From: a virus
Direction: 5' to 3' (one strand)
DNA: 20,105 nt
IMG/VR virus record: IMGVR_UViG_3300045412_000355
Coordinates: 1 to 20,105 of that record
The stretch's first letter is position 1; each line of letters begins with the position of its first letter. Shown one piece after another: positions 1 to 5,981 of this stretch. The position numbers and the translations under genes are program-made. The notes beneath the pieces were generated by a model. That model was not told the origin of the DNA. It saw only the letters and a list, made by a program, of their open reading frames with translations, and did no database searches.

Positions 1-310
1 AGAGATTTCTGAAATTAGTAAACTTCAGCAGAATATTTTGGTAAGCACCTTAAAGTTTCCAGAATATTCTGTAAAAGAAAAACTAACTCATGTTTCTCTT
101 CTTCGCAATCTTTTAGAAAAACAAAAAATATTGTACACAAGGTTATCCCTTTCAGACGATCCAGATGCAAAGGAACTCATGGAGCGTATGATTCATACTG
201 CTCGCATGATGGGACTTCCAATAGATGTGGATATCCGAGAAATGTTTTCGTTTCTTGAAGAACGCATTAAAACTATGGAGAAAGCACTTGACAATCCAGA
301 ATTGATCTGA
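1..310 (+). CDS. DUF1825-like protein, 3' part only
   Basis: The reading frame is open from position 2 to the TGA at 308-310, so the gene starts upstream of the window; the TTG at 38 is probably internal. The visible 102 residues are helical and charged. The stretch LLEKQKILYTRLSLSDDPDA, followed by a MGLPIDVDIREMF segment and a final ERIKTMEKAL helix, resembles from memory the C-terminal part of the cyanobacterial DUF1825 family (LMERYRIFMKRFELSDDF, then QFGITPQQMF, then ITLERMKAEL). No biochemical role is known to me. It lies just upstream of gp32, where T4-like phages often carry gp33 or gp59, so a divergent gp33 (late transcription co-activator) is an alternative. The last codons contain the -35 box of the gp32 promoter. 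Family assignment is inference; the coding call is firm. Confidence 0.7.
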   Translation, partial: EISEISKLQQNILVSTLKFPEYSVKEKLTHVSLLRNLLEKQKILYTRLSLSDDPDAKELMERMIHTARMMGLPIDVDIREMFSFLEERIKTMEKALDNPELI

Positions 311-316
311 TATAAT
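288..316 (+). promoter_or_regulatory. Consensus sigma70-type promoter for gp32
   Basis: TTGACA at 288-293 and TATAAT at 311-316 are both perfect consensus boxes, separated by exactly 17 nt. The -35 box lies inside the last codons of the upstream gene, and the -10 box starts right after its stop codon. Transcription would start near 323, giving a leader of about 34 nt to the gp32 ATG. It would let the host RNA polymerase transcribe gp32 independently of upstream genes. Confidence 0.8.
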
Positions 317-356
317 AAAACTGATCCTAATCAAATCACGCAAATACCCTAATTCT

Positions 357-1256
357 ATGTCATTTTCTGACCTAAAAAAACAATCTTCTCTCGGTAGCCT
401 TACGGCTAAATTGGTGAAAGAAGTGGAAAAACTTAATTCCACTGGTTCAACTGCAGATGAACGTCTTTGGAAACCTGAAGTTGATAAATCTGGTAATGGA
501 TATGCCGTTATTCGGTTTCTTCCTGCCCCAGAAGGTGAAGAACTTCCATTTGTAAAAGTTTATTCTCATGCATTTAAAGGTAGTGGTGGATGGTTTATTG
601 ATAACTGTCTGACCACATTGGGACAAACCTGCCCCGTATGCCAAGCAAATAGTCTTCTGTGGAATAGTGGATCTGATTCTAACAAAGAAATTGCTCGGAA
701 TCGTAAGCGTAAACTTTCTTACTATTCTAATATCTACGTTGTAAAAGATCCAGCAAATTCTGAAAACGAAGGTAAAGTATTTCTCTTCAAATATGGTAAA
801 AAGATCTTTGATAAGATTCAAGCCGCAATGAAACCCGAATTAGATTCAGAGGCATATGAATTTGAAGATGAAGATCCAATTAATCCCTTTGATTTCTGGC
901 AAGGAGCTAACTTCAAGTTGAAGATCAAGAATGTTGCTGGATACTGGAATTACGATTCTAGTGAATTTATGAAACCTTCTCCACTTCTTGAAGATGATTC
1001 TGCTATGGAAGCACTTTGGAATCGGGAATATTCTATTGCAGAATTTCTAAATCCTAGCAATTTCAAAACCGCTGAACAAATTCAAACTCGGTTAAATAAA
1101 GCTCTTGGACTTGCTGGCAGCCAGACCCCTGTAGATGAGTCTCTAGAGGACGAAGAAGAATTCCGGTACACAGAGTCCAAATCTTCAGCAAAGCCTTCTA
1201 CAGACGACGAGGACGATGCCCTGAGTTACTTCCAGCGTCTTGCTGAAGATGACTGA
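357..1256 (+). CDS. 32: gp32 single-stranded DNA-binding protein
   Basis: This 299-residue protein coats single-stranded DNA during phage replication, recombination and repair (T4 gp32, 301 aa). The T4 layout is visible. A basic N-terminal B domain (residues 1-20) serves cooperative binding. A core OB-fold holds the zinc site H71, C84, C92 and C95, whose spacing is close to T4 H64, C77, C87 and C90. The NRKRKLS stretch at 115-121 corresponds to the T4 basic LAST motif, and YYSNIYVVKDPANSENEGKV is nearly identical to T4. The tail from about 255 is strongly acidic (EDEEE, DDEDD, AEDD), as in the T4 A domain that contacts partner proteins. No Shine-Dalgarno sequence precedes the ATG. T4 gp32 represses its own translation by binding its leader, and the short A/T-rich leader would suit similar control, but that is inferred. 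The stop abuts the convergent gp53 stop. Confidence 0.97.
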   Translation: MSFSDLKKQSSLGSLTAKLVKEVEKLNSTGSTADERLWKPEVDKSGNGYAVIRFLPAPEGEELPFVKVYSHAFKGSGGWFIDNCLTTLGQTCPVCQANSLLWNSGSDSNKEIARNRKRKLSYYSNIYVVKDPANSENEGKVFLFKYGKKIFDKIQAAMKPELDSEAYEFEDEDPINPFDFWQGANFKLKIKNVAGYWNYDSSEFMKPSPLLEDDSAMEALWNREYSIAEFLNPSNFKTAEQIQTRLNKALGLAGSQTPVDESLEDEEEFRYTESKSSAKPSTDDEDDALSYFQRLAEDD

Positions 1257-1910
1257 TTAAGAAGTTCTAGGATTAAAAGTTTTGAGAGTCTTAGTGTTGT
1301 AAAATTCACTAGACTCTCTTTCGCTTATGTACAAAGTTTGAAGATCCTTTTCAACTGTATTAATATATTCTGGACGCAGAATCAAGATATTTCTTTTATC
1401 ATCGTTTCTACGAATTTCATTTTCAAAATATGAAACTGATATTACATCTGCAGTATTTTCAATTAATTGACCATAATCTGAATAGGTAATTATAAAATCA
1501 GAGTCAACTACAATTCCTTCTGGCATTATGATATTTCCAGAACTATCTCTGACCAATCGGGTTTCGTAATGATGAATTTGACTTAATTCCTGCGGAGTAT
1601 ATTTTTCTGTAATGTAGTTATTTAAATCGGATTGGCTCATTGGCCAATCTGTTCTTATATTTTGAATTTCATTTGTTAATAAAATCAACCAATCGTAGAA
1701 AGAATCGCCATAAATTTTCTGAGAAACTGTATCTGGGCGATCATCTCCAACAATTTTATATCTCTCAAACGCAGTAAAAATATTAATTAAATCATCTCGG
1801 ATTTTTGCACGTTTAAATAAATTTTTAATTAATGTATAATCCTTTGATGAAGTTCTTTCATTCCTTAAAGTTGGATATAGTAGATCTGGTATTTTGCGAA
1901 AGTATGACAT
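1257..1910 (-). CDS. 53: gp53 baseplate wedge subunit
   Basis: This 217-residue protein matches the T4 gp53 family (196 aa), the last wedge protein to join and the one that lets wedges associate around the hub. The N-terminus MSYFRKIPDLLYP and the block at residues 50-81 (YKIVGDDRPDTVSQKIYGD, then the DWLILLTN helix) are typical. This block is the LysM-like part of the family. Its ATG overlaps the gp48 stop in a TAATG junction, which suggests translational coupling. It is the last gene of a minus-strand operon and its TAA abuts the gp32 TGA with no spacer. Part of its 3' coding sequence also forms the proposed gp32 terminator hairpin. Confidence 0.9.
   Translation of the reverse strand: MSYFRKIPDLLYPTLRNERTSSKDYTLIKNLFKRAKIRDDLINIFTAFERYKIVGDDRPDTVSQKIYGDSFYDWLILLTNEIQNIRTDWPMSQSDLNNYITEKYTPQELSQIHHYETRLVRDSSGNIIMPEGIVVDSDFIITYSDYGQLIENTADVISVSYFENEIRRNDDKRNILILRPEYINTVEKDLQTLYISERESSEFYNTKTLKTFNPRTS
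1284..1318 (+). terminator. Hairpin, probable gp32 transcription terminator
   Basis: GAGAGTC (1284-1290) pairs with GACTCTC (1312-1318), and TAGTG (1292-1296) pairs with CACTA (1307-1311). One bulged T lies between the two helices and the loop has 10 nt. Three T residues follow on the plus strand, so the U-tract is short. The element lies 28 nt after the gp32 stop and inside the 3' end of gp53 on the other strand. The minus-strand copy lacks a U-run, so it probably acts on gp32 transcripts. Confidence 0.55.
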
Positions 1911-3310
1911 TAGAATCCTACATCGTCTGAGTAAGTTATCGCACCATTCTCCATATATTGATTTGCAAATATAGGAGTTAATTCTGTAAAGGCTAAAGAT
2001 ATAGTAGTAGCAGTTGGATGAGAATCTTCATATGCAGACCATCCAATACCATCTGGAGTATGATCTACTTGCATTCCAACCAATGCACAAATTTTTGGTT
2101 GAGGTAATGCAGTATTTCTTGTTGATCCAGATTTCATATATTCAATTTTGAAAACATTTGGAGTTTCCATAAAAATTGAACCACCATTATCTTTATTTGA
2201 AATTGATGGTAAAGAATTTACTTTAAAAAATCTAATTATTTTTCGGATTCGGCTACTATCGCCATCATCTCTTGGTGTCAATTTCCAAGCAAAATCAAAA
2301 GCTCTAATTTTTGGTGCTCGGAATAACATTTCTGCATTATTATTTACAACTGATCCAGTTGATCTGGCTAAAAGATCTTGAGGATTTACTTGAGATCGTA
2401 ATGGCAACTTATTGACGGCAGCAGCTACAACATCAGAAGTAATTTGTCTTCCTAAACTTCCAGATGCTCCAAGAACAACTCCTGCTCCAATAGCTTTATT
2501 CACAATGCTTTCTCCTGGAATAAGCCCAGTAAGTGCTGCAGAAGTAAGAAGTTTCCCTATAGGTGTATTAACATCAAGAACTCCTGATGCTGCAGCAGCT
2601 AATCCTAATCCTAAAGCATTTACATTACTCACACCCCATTCAGCTTGTACACCATCACGAACAGAAAGGGGCATTGGTAAAATTACTCCACCATAATATT
2701 CATAATTTTGTTCAAGAAATGAACTTAAATTTCCTCCTTGATTTAATGAAGTAATTCCTCTGGATAATATAGTTGCAGCAGCAGTTGAACCACCAAGTAA
2801 ACCTTGATTTGGAGGTTGGTATTTTAAAGCTTTAATTGACAGATAATCTGGTGTTAAGTTAGAATCAGTTCCGGGAGGAAATAAATCTTGTGGGAATATT
2901 ATTAAATCTTTTGGTTGAACTGCATACTGAATTGGAGTTAAACTATTTAAAAAGGCTTCATTTGGTCTTATCAGAGTTGGTTCAACTTTAGCCAATTCTT
3001 TATTTTCGTTTAAAATAGAAGCTTGAACCTTTGCTGATTGGGAATTATATTCAGTTGTTGGAGCTAATATGCTTACAACGTTATCTTTAGTTGATCCTAA
3101 ACTAACCCAAACTGGATTATTTTGTAAAACTTGTGAATTTTTTTGATTATCTAATACTTGTAAAGCTTCACTATGAGAAAGAACTCTTCCATTATTATCT
3201 AAAATAGTAACTATTTTTCCAGAACTTATACTCGTATATATCTTATATACAGTAGCGGGTTGACTACCATTTGGAATAAATATATAATTTTTTGTTTGCA
3301 AATCCGCCAT
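1910..3310 (-). CDS. 48: gp48 baseplate tail tube cap protein
   Basis: The product has 466 residues, against 364 for T4 gp48; the extra length is in the N-terminal half. The C-terminal part carries the gp48/gp54 signature: FRAPKIRAFDFAWKLTPRDD at about 330-349, then a helix RIRKIIRFFK, then an ICALVGMQVDHTPDG segment at 407-421, and a final beta strand TTISLAFTELTPI. T4 gp48 has equivalent LTPR and FDKTPNG segments. gp48 sits on the hub-wedge disc and starts tail tube growth. Residues 230-300 are rich in Ala and Gly and look like amphipathic helices. It joins gp53 and the upstream gene by TAATG overlaps. gp54 belongs to the same fold family, so this could be gp54 or serve both roles; no second member is seen in the window. 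Confidence 0.85.
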   Translation of the reverse strand: MADLQTKNYIFIPNGSQPATVYKIYTSISSGKIVTILDNNGRVLSHSEALQVLDNQKNSQVLQNNPVWVSLGSTKDNVVSILAPTTEYNSQSAKVQASILNENKELAKVEPTLIRPNEAFLNSLTPIQYAVQPKDLIIFPQDLFPPGTDSNLTPDYLSIKALKYQPPNQGLLGGSTAAATILSRGITSLNQGGNLSSFLEQNYEYYGGVILPMPLSVRDGVQAEWGVSNVNALGLGLAAAASGVLDVNTPIGKLLTSAALTGLIPGESIVNKAIGAGVVLGASGSLGRQITSDVVAAAVNKLPLRSQVNPQDLLARSTGSVVNNNAEMLFRAPKIRAFDFAWKLTPRDDGDSSRIRKIIRFFKVNSLPSISNKDNGGSIFMETPNVFKIEYMKSGSTRNTALPQPKICALVGMQVDHTPDGIGWSAYEDSHPTATTISLAFTELTPIFANQYMENGAITYSDDVGF

Positions 3311-3831
3311 TAGGAATTCCAGATTTTATTTACGGGGACTTTTTGATTATATTTATCTAAAAATTCTTCAATTCTTTGTGGAGGATTTACCAGTTCTGAA
3401 ATTTCACTATCAGGAATCCGATTTATGTTACTAATTTCGGAAAGATAGTACGAATGAAAACATTTTTCCGGAACATTTTGTTGAGATTTTAATAAATTTC
3501 TAGCAACTGGAGCACGAATATTTGGGCTTAAGTAGTGAATATTTGCTCCAAGAAATAAAACCTCCCCAGTTTTATACTTACTCATAGTGAGCATGATTGA
3601 CATTGGAAATATGTCATAAAACTTATATCTTTTTGGATATCTTGGGGAATAATTGAAGAAATAAAATTTTCCAAGTTCTATTCCATAAGTATCTAAATTA
3701 TCCCGAATATTAAATTCATTTTGTATTTTTCCAAGTTCGGAAAAAATATTAGATCTCCACCACTCTTTACCTTGGAATTTTCCTTTATACTGATACCGGA
3801 TTAGATCGTTAATCTCAGATAGTACACTCAT
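3310..3831 (-). CDS. Probable gp2-type DNA end protector / virion protein
   Basis: The product has 173 residues. Its central block (about 50-115) reads FYFFNYSPRYPKRYKFYDIF, then MSIML, then FLGANIHYLSPNIRAPVARN. I recall this pattern (F-x-Y-P, then YD-x-FP, then LG-x-N-x-HYL-x-P-x-x-R) from a widespread myovirus family found near gp4 and often labelled gp2, the DNA end protector that seals packaged DNA ends. T4 gp2 is longer (274 aa), so the identity rests on motif memory and on the neighbouring head completion gene gp4. The gene overlaps gp4 by 4 nt (ATGA) and gp48 by 1 nt (TAATG). No signal peptide or membrane segment is seen. A generic tail or neck structural protein is the alternative. 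Confidence 0.6.
   Translation of the reverse strand: MSVLSEINDLIRYQYKGKFQGKEWWRSNIFSELGKIQNEFNIRDNLDTYGIELGKFYFFNYSPRYPKRYKFYDIFPMSIMLTMSKYKTGEVLFLGANIHYLSPNIRAPVARNLLKSQQNVPEKCFHSYYLSEISNINRIPDSEISELVNPPQRIEEFLDKYNQKVPVNKIWNS
3350..3357 (-). promoter_or_regulatory. Candidate late promoter for gp48-gp53
   Basis: The minus strand reads GATAAATA here, one base away from the T4 late consensus TATAAATA and identical to the element at 5055-5062. It lies 40 nt before the gp48 start, inside the 3' end of the preceding gene. The motif is AT-rich and short, so chance occurrence is possible. Confidence 0.35.
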
Positions 3832-4271
3832 ATTCCTAAATCTTCCTCTGTTAGAATTTTAAATTCCATTATACGATCTTTACAGTATTCTCTTGCAGCT
3901 TCCCATTTAGCTTGATTTTTTGCATATTCATAATTTTCAGAAATCCAACGTTTAGTTTTTCTTTTTGGATTTGTATCTGGTGCAACAGTTTGATGCTTAG
4001 GCTTAATTTCAAATAAATATTTTTTTATGTCTCCAGTTTTTTCCTTTATTTTTGCATAACAGTCTACAAAGTAGCGATGATATTTTCCATCAATTGGAGA
4101 TTTATATGGAATTACGATTTCTTCACTATTCCATTCTAAAATATTTTCATTGATATCGCAAAAATTGAAAAATTTCAATTCCCAAGAAGATCTATAAAAT
4201 ACTCTAGTCGGATCTCCTTTATATTTCTTATAGTTTTTGGGTGAAAATTTTCCCTGATAATACATATACAT
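3828..4271 (-). CDS. 4: gp4 head completion protein, TnsA-like nuclease fold
   Basis: This 147-residue protein matches T4 gp4 (150 aa), which acts after DNA packaging to complete heads for tail joining. The opening YYQGKFSPKNYKKYKGDP and the block YRSSWELKFFNFCDINENIL are family hallmarks. The order E31 (SSWELKF), D70 (YFVDCYAK) and E88-x-K90 (FEIKPK) is the PD-(D/E)xK pattern of TnsA-type endonucleases, so it may trim or process DNA ends. A basic KRKTKRW segment at 103-109 follows. It is the first gene of the minus-strand operon. ATG codons at residues 1 and 3 are both possible starts, and neither has a clear Shine-Dalgarno sequence. The conserved QGKF segment begins right after either one. 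Confidence 0.9.
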   Translation of the reverse strand: MYMYYQGKFSPKNYKKYKGDPTRVFYRSSWELKFFNFCDINENILEWNSEEIVIPYKSPIDGKYHRYFVDCYAKIKEKTGDIKKYLFEIKPKHQTVAPDTNPKRKTKRWISENYEYAKNQAKWEAAREYCKDRIMEFKILTEEDLGI

Positions 4272-4287
4272 AATATAAGATCTAAAA

Positions 4288-4294
4288 TATTTAG
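4288..4294 (-). promoter_or_regulatory. Candidate late promoter for the gp4 operon
   Basis: The minus strand reads CTAAATA, resembling a T4-like late -10 element, 17 nt before the gp4 ATG. It sits in the 35-nt gap between divergent operons and overlaps a 15-nt palindrome. The implied leader would be very short, so this is tentative. Confidence 0.25.
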
Positions 4295-4305
4295 CTAATA
4301 GCTAA
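4291..4305. repeat. Perfect inverted repeat in the divergent gap
   Basis: TTAGCT (4291-4296) and AGCTAA (4300-4305) form a perfect dyad around AAT. It lies between the gp4 start and the tail tube ATG, ending 1 nt before that ATG. It could be an operator or an mRNA hairpin at the tube gene start. No protein is known to bind it. Confidence 0.5.
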
Positions 4306-4306
4306 A

Positions 4307-5059
4307 ATGGCAGCACCTACGGGGTTAAAACTTTACTACACTATAGAACAAGTAAAGAATACTTTTTCTAAAATTGCGTATTCTTCCTACTTCAAAACAT
4401 CTTTCCCACTCAGCAATAAGGGAGTGGCTGGGGGTTTAGTTGATTGGTTAACTGCGGCTGGAATTTATGATGCGAATGATAATTTTCCTGGATTGGATGC
4501 AATTGAATTGTTATGTTCCAATACAATTCTTCCTGGACCAAATTTTAAAACTACAGATACGATTGGAAATCGTCAGGGAGTAATTGAAAAATATCCAATT
4601 CTTCGTCAGTTTCCTGAACTTACAATGACATTTTATGTAGATTCAAATCATAAAGTCATCCGATTTTTTGAAGAGTGGTTTAATTATGTAAATCCATTAT
4701 ACAGTAAATCATTAGTAACATCTAGCCCAGAAGGTCAATCATATCGTGAGGCCGGTTCATCTAATTCTTATTATAGATTTAACTATCCTAAGAAATATTG
4801 TCAGACAATTCAAATCACAAAATTTGAAAAAGATTTGACAAATACTTATCAAAGTTCTTATCTTACTTATGAATTTGTTCAAGCATATCCCTCCAATATT
4901 ATTGTTGCTCCAGTAAGTTATCAAGCAAGTGAGATTTTAAATTTCACTGTAACATTCAACTACATTCGGTATTTTACAAGAAATTCCTTACCAAAGGGAA
5001 ATCCAAAAGTAATTACAGTCGCAGATACTCAAGTTTCAAATTTTTTAAATATAGGATAA
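4307..5059 (+). CDS. gp19-like tail tube protein (long version)
   Basis: The 250-residue product looks like a T4 gp19-family tail tube subunit (T4 gp19 is 163 aa), with a longer N-terminus and insertions. Supporting segments are FPELTMTFYVDSNHKVIRFF followed by an EEWFNYVNP helix, and the strands YCQTIQITKFEK and YEFVQAYPSNIIVAPVSYQ followed by LNFTVTFNYIRYF, the standard end of the family. Tube proteins stack as hexameric rings inside the sheath. Cyanomyoviruses usually have a separate gp19 next to the gp18 sheath gene, so this copy beside the hub genes is probably a second, specialised tube-fold protein, perhaps a tube initiator like gp54. No Shine-Dalgarno sequence precedes the ATG. It leads the plus-strand tail operon. 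Confidence 0.85.
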   Translation: MAAPTGLKLYYTIEQVKNTFSKIAYSSYFKTSFPLSNKGVAGGLVDWLTAAGIYDANDNFPGLDAIELLCSNTILPGPNFKTTDTIGNRQGVIEKYPILRQFPELTMTFYVDSNHKVIRFFEEWFNYVNPLYSKSLVTSSPEGQSYREAGSSNSYYRFNYPKKYCQTIQITKFEKDLTNTYQSSYLTYEFVQAYPSNIIVAPVSYQASEILNFTVTFNYIRYFTRNSLPKGNPKVITVADTQVSNFLNIG

Positions 5060-5062
5060 ATA
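5055..5062 (+). promoter_or_regulatory. Candidate late promoter before gp26
   Basis: GATAAATA lies across the stop codon of the tube gene, 20 nt before the gp26 ATG, one base away from the T4 late consensus TATAAATA. It falls in the only clear gap (23 nt) between tail genes in this part of the operon, which makes a functional role more plausible. Confidence 0.4.
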
Positions 5063-5082
5063 GTTAAAATTGATTTTATACA

Positions 5083-5808
5083 ATGGCTTTACCAGACAAT
5101 ACTGCACCGACATTTGAACTTACTCTTCCATCAAATGAAAAGAAGATTAAGTTTAGACCATTTATTGTGAAGGAAGAAAAACTTCTTATTCTTGCTTTAG
5201 AATCTAAGGATACAGCACAGATTACAAATACAATTAAACAAGTATTATCAAATTGTATTTTGACCAGGGGAGTCAAAGTGGAAGAACTTCCTTCATTTGA
5301 CATTGAATATTTGTTTTTGAATATTCGTGCCAAATCAATTGGGGAAGCAATTGATCTAATTTTAACTTGTTCTGATGATGGGAAAACTCAAATTCCTGTT
5401 ACAATTTTTGCAGATGAGATTCAGGTTATAAAACCAGATGACCATAACAATAAAGTTGATTTGGGAAATGGTTATACTATTCAAATGAAATACCCATCAC
5501 TATCACAATTTATTGAAAATAATTTTGATATTTCAGAAAAATCTTCCGAAAATGTTGATAGATCAATTAAATTAATTACGACTTGTATTGAGAGTGTTTA
5601 TAATGAGGATGATTGTTGGGTAGCTTCTGATTGTAGTGAAAAAGAACTTATTGATTATGTTGAAAAATTAACTCCAAAACAATATAAATTGATTGAGCAT
5701 TTCTTCAAAACTATGCCAAAATTGAGCCATACAATCACTGTTATCAATCCAAATACTGAAAAAGAGAATAGTGTCGTTTTGGAGGGCTTAACCGATTTTT
5801 TCGGCTGA
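5083..5808 (+). CDS. 26: gp26 baseplate hub/assembly protein
   Basis: The 241-residue product matches the T4 gp26 family (208 aa), needed for assembly of the baseplate hub. Hallmarks are IKFRPFIVKEEKLLILALES at 22-41, a KQVLSNCI segment, LPSFDIEYLFLNIRAKSIGE at 69-88, and the GYTIQMKYPSLSQF strand. Residues 75-88 are the most conserved part of the family. The gene lies directly between a tail tube gene and a large tail gene. That is the place held by the tail assembly chaperone in most tailed phages. Its last codons GAT TTT TTC GGC TGA contain a slippery heptamer, and a longer frameshifted product of about 299 residues is predicted (see 5802-5981). Start chosen at the only ATG before the conserved region. 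Confidence 0.88.
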   Translation: MALPDNTAPTFELTLPSNEKKIKFRPFIVKEEKLLILALESKDTAQITNTIKQVLSNCILTRGVKVEELPSFDIEYLFLNIRAKSIGEAIDLILTCSDDGKTQIPVTIFADEIQVIKPDDHNNKVDLGNGYTIQMKYPSLSQFIENNFDISEKSSENVDRSIKLITTCIESVYNEDDCWVASDCSEKELIDYVEKLTPKQYKLIEHFFKTMPKLSHTITVINPNTEKENSVVLEGLTDFFG

Positions 5809-5859
5809 TCTTAGCGAAAGAAGATCTTGAAACTTATTATAAAATTAATTTTTCGCTAA
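5781..5859 (+). promoter_or_regulatory. Candidate programmed -1 ribosomal frameshift signal
   Basis: Three elements lie in order. GGAGGG (5781-5786) resembles a Shine-Dalgarno site and sits 9 nt before the slip site, a placement like that in E. coli dnaX. T TTT TTC (5796-5802) is an X-XXY-YYZ heptamer in the gp26 frame, four codons before the stop counting the stop. After an 8-nt spacer, TTAGCGAAA (5811-5819) pairs perfectly with TTTCGCTAA (5851-5859) across a 31-nt loop; a G-U and an A-U pair could extend the stem inward. Slippage by -1 would enter the frame that runs to 5981. Confidence 0.7.
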
Positions 5860-5981
5860 TGCAGTACCATAAATATTCTCTTACAGAAATAGAAAATATG
5901 ATTCCTTGGGAAAGAGAAGTTTATTTAGAATTGCTTAAACAATACATAGAGGAAAAGGAAAAAGAAAAGGCCAATGGATGA
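5802..5981 (+). CDS. -1-frame extension of gp26 (gp51 position), hidden small ORF
   Basis: In the -1 frame relative to gp26, codons run open from the slip site to a TGA at 5979-5981: 59 residues beginning RLILAKEDLETYYKINFSLM. Then come QYHKYSLTEIENMIPWEREV, a YLELL-containing helix and a charged EEKEKEKANG end. The reading is strongly protein-like, with an IPWERE turn before an amphipathic helix. No ATG, GTG or TTG occurs between the upstream stop (5769-5771) and M20 (5859), and no Shine-Dalgarno sequence precedes 5859. Expression as a 299-residue fusion with gp26 by frameshifting is therefore the best explanation. Independent translation of the last 40 residues is the alternative. T4 has gene 51 (hub assembly) at this place. 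The ORF overlaps the next gene by 8 nt, allowing coupling. Confidence 0.75.
   Translation, partial: RLILAKEDLETYYKINFSLMQYHKYSLTEIENMIPWEREVYLELLKQYIEEKEKEKANG

Noticed and set aside
447-821. Minus-strand ORF of 124 codons inside gp32
   Set aside because: It lies wholly opposite strongly conserved gp32 codons and has no recognisable protein features.
2148-2696. Two plus-strand ORFs inside gp48
   Set aside because: They are antisense shadows of the gp48 reading frame, with composition set by its Ala/Gly codons.
5796-5801. Possible sequencing error in the T6 run at the end of gp26
   Set aside because: A missing T would mimic a frameshift and cannot be excluded from one sequence. However, the phased heptamer, SD-like site and stem at the expected spacings make a real signal more likely, and T4 also ends gp26 here and codes gp51 separately.
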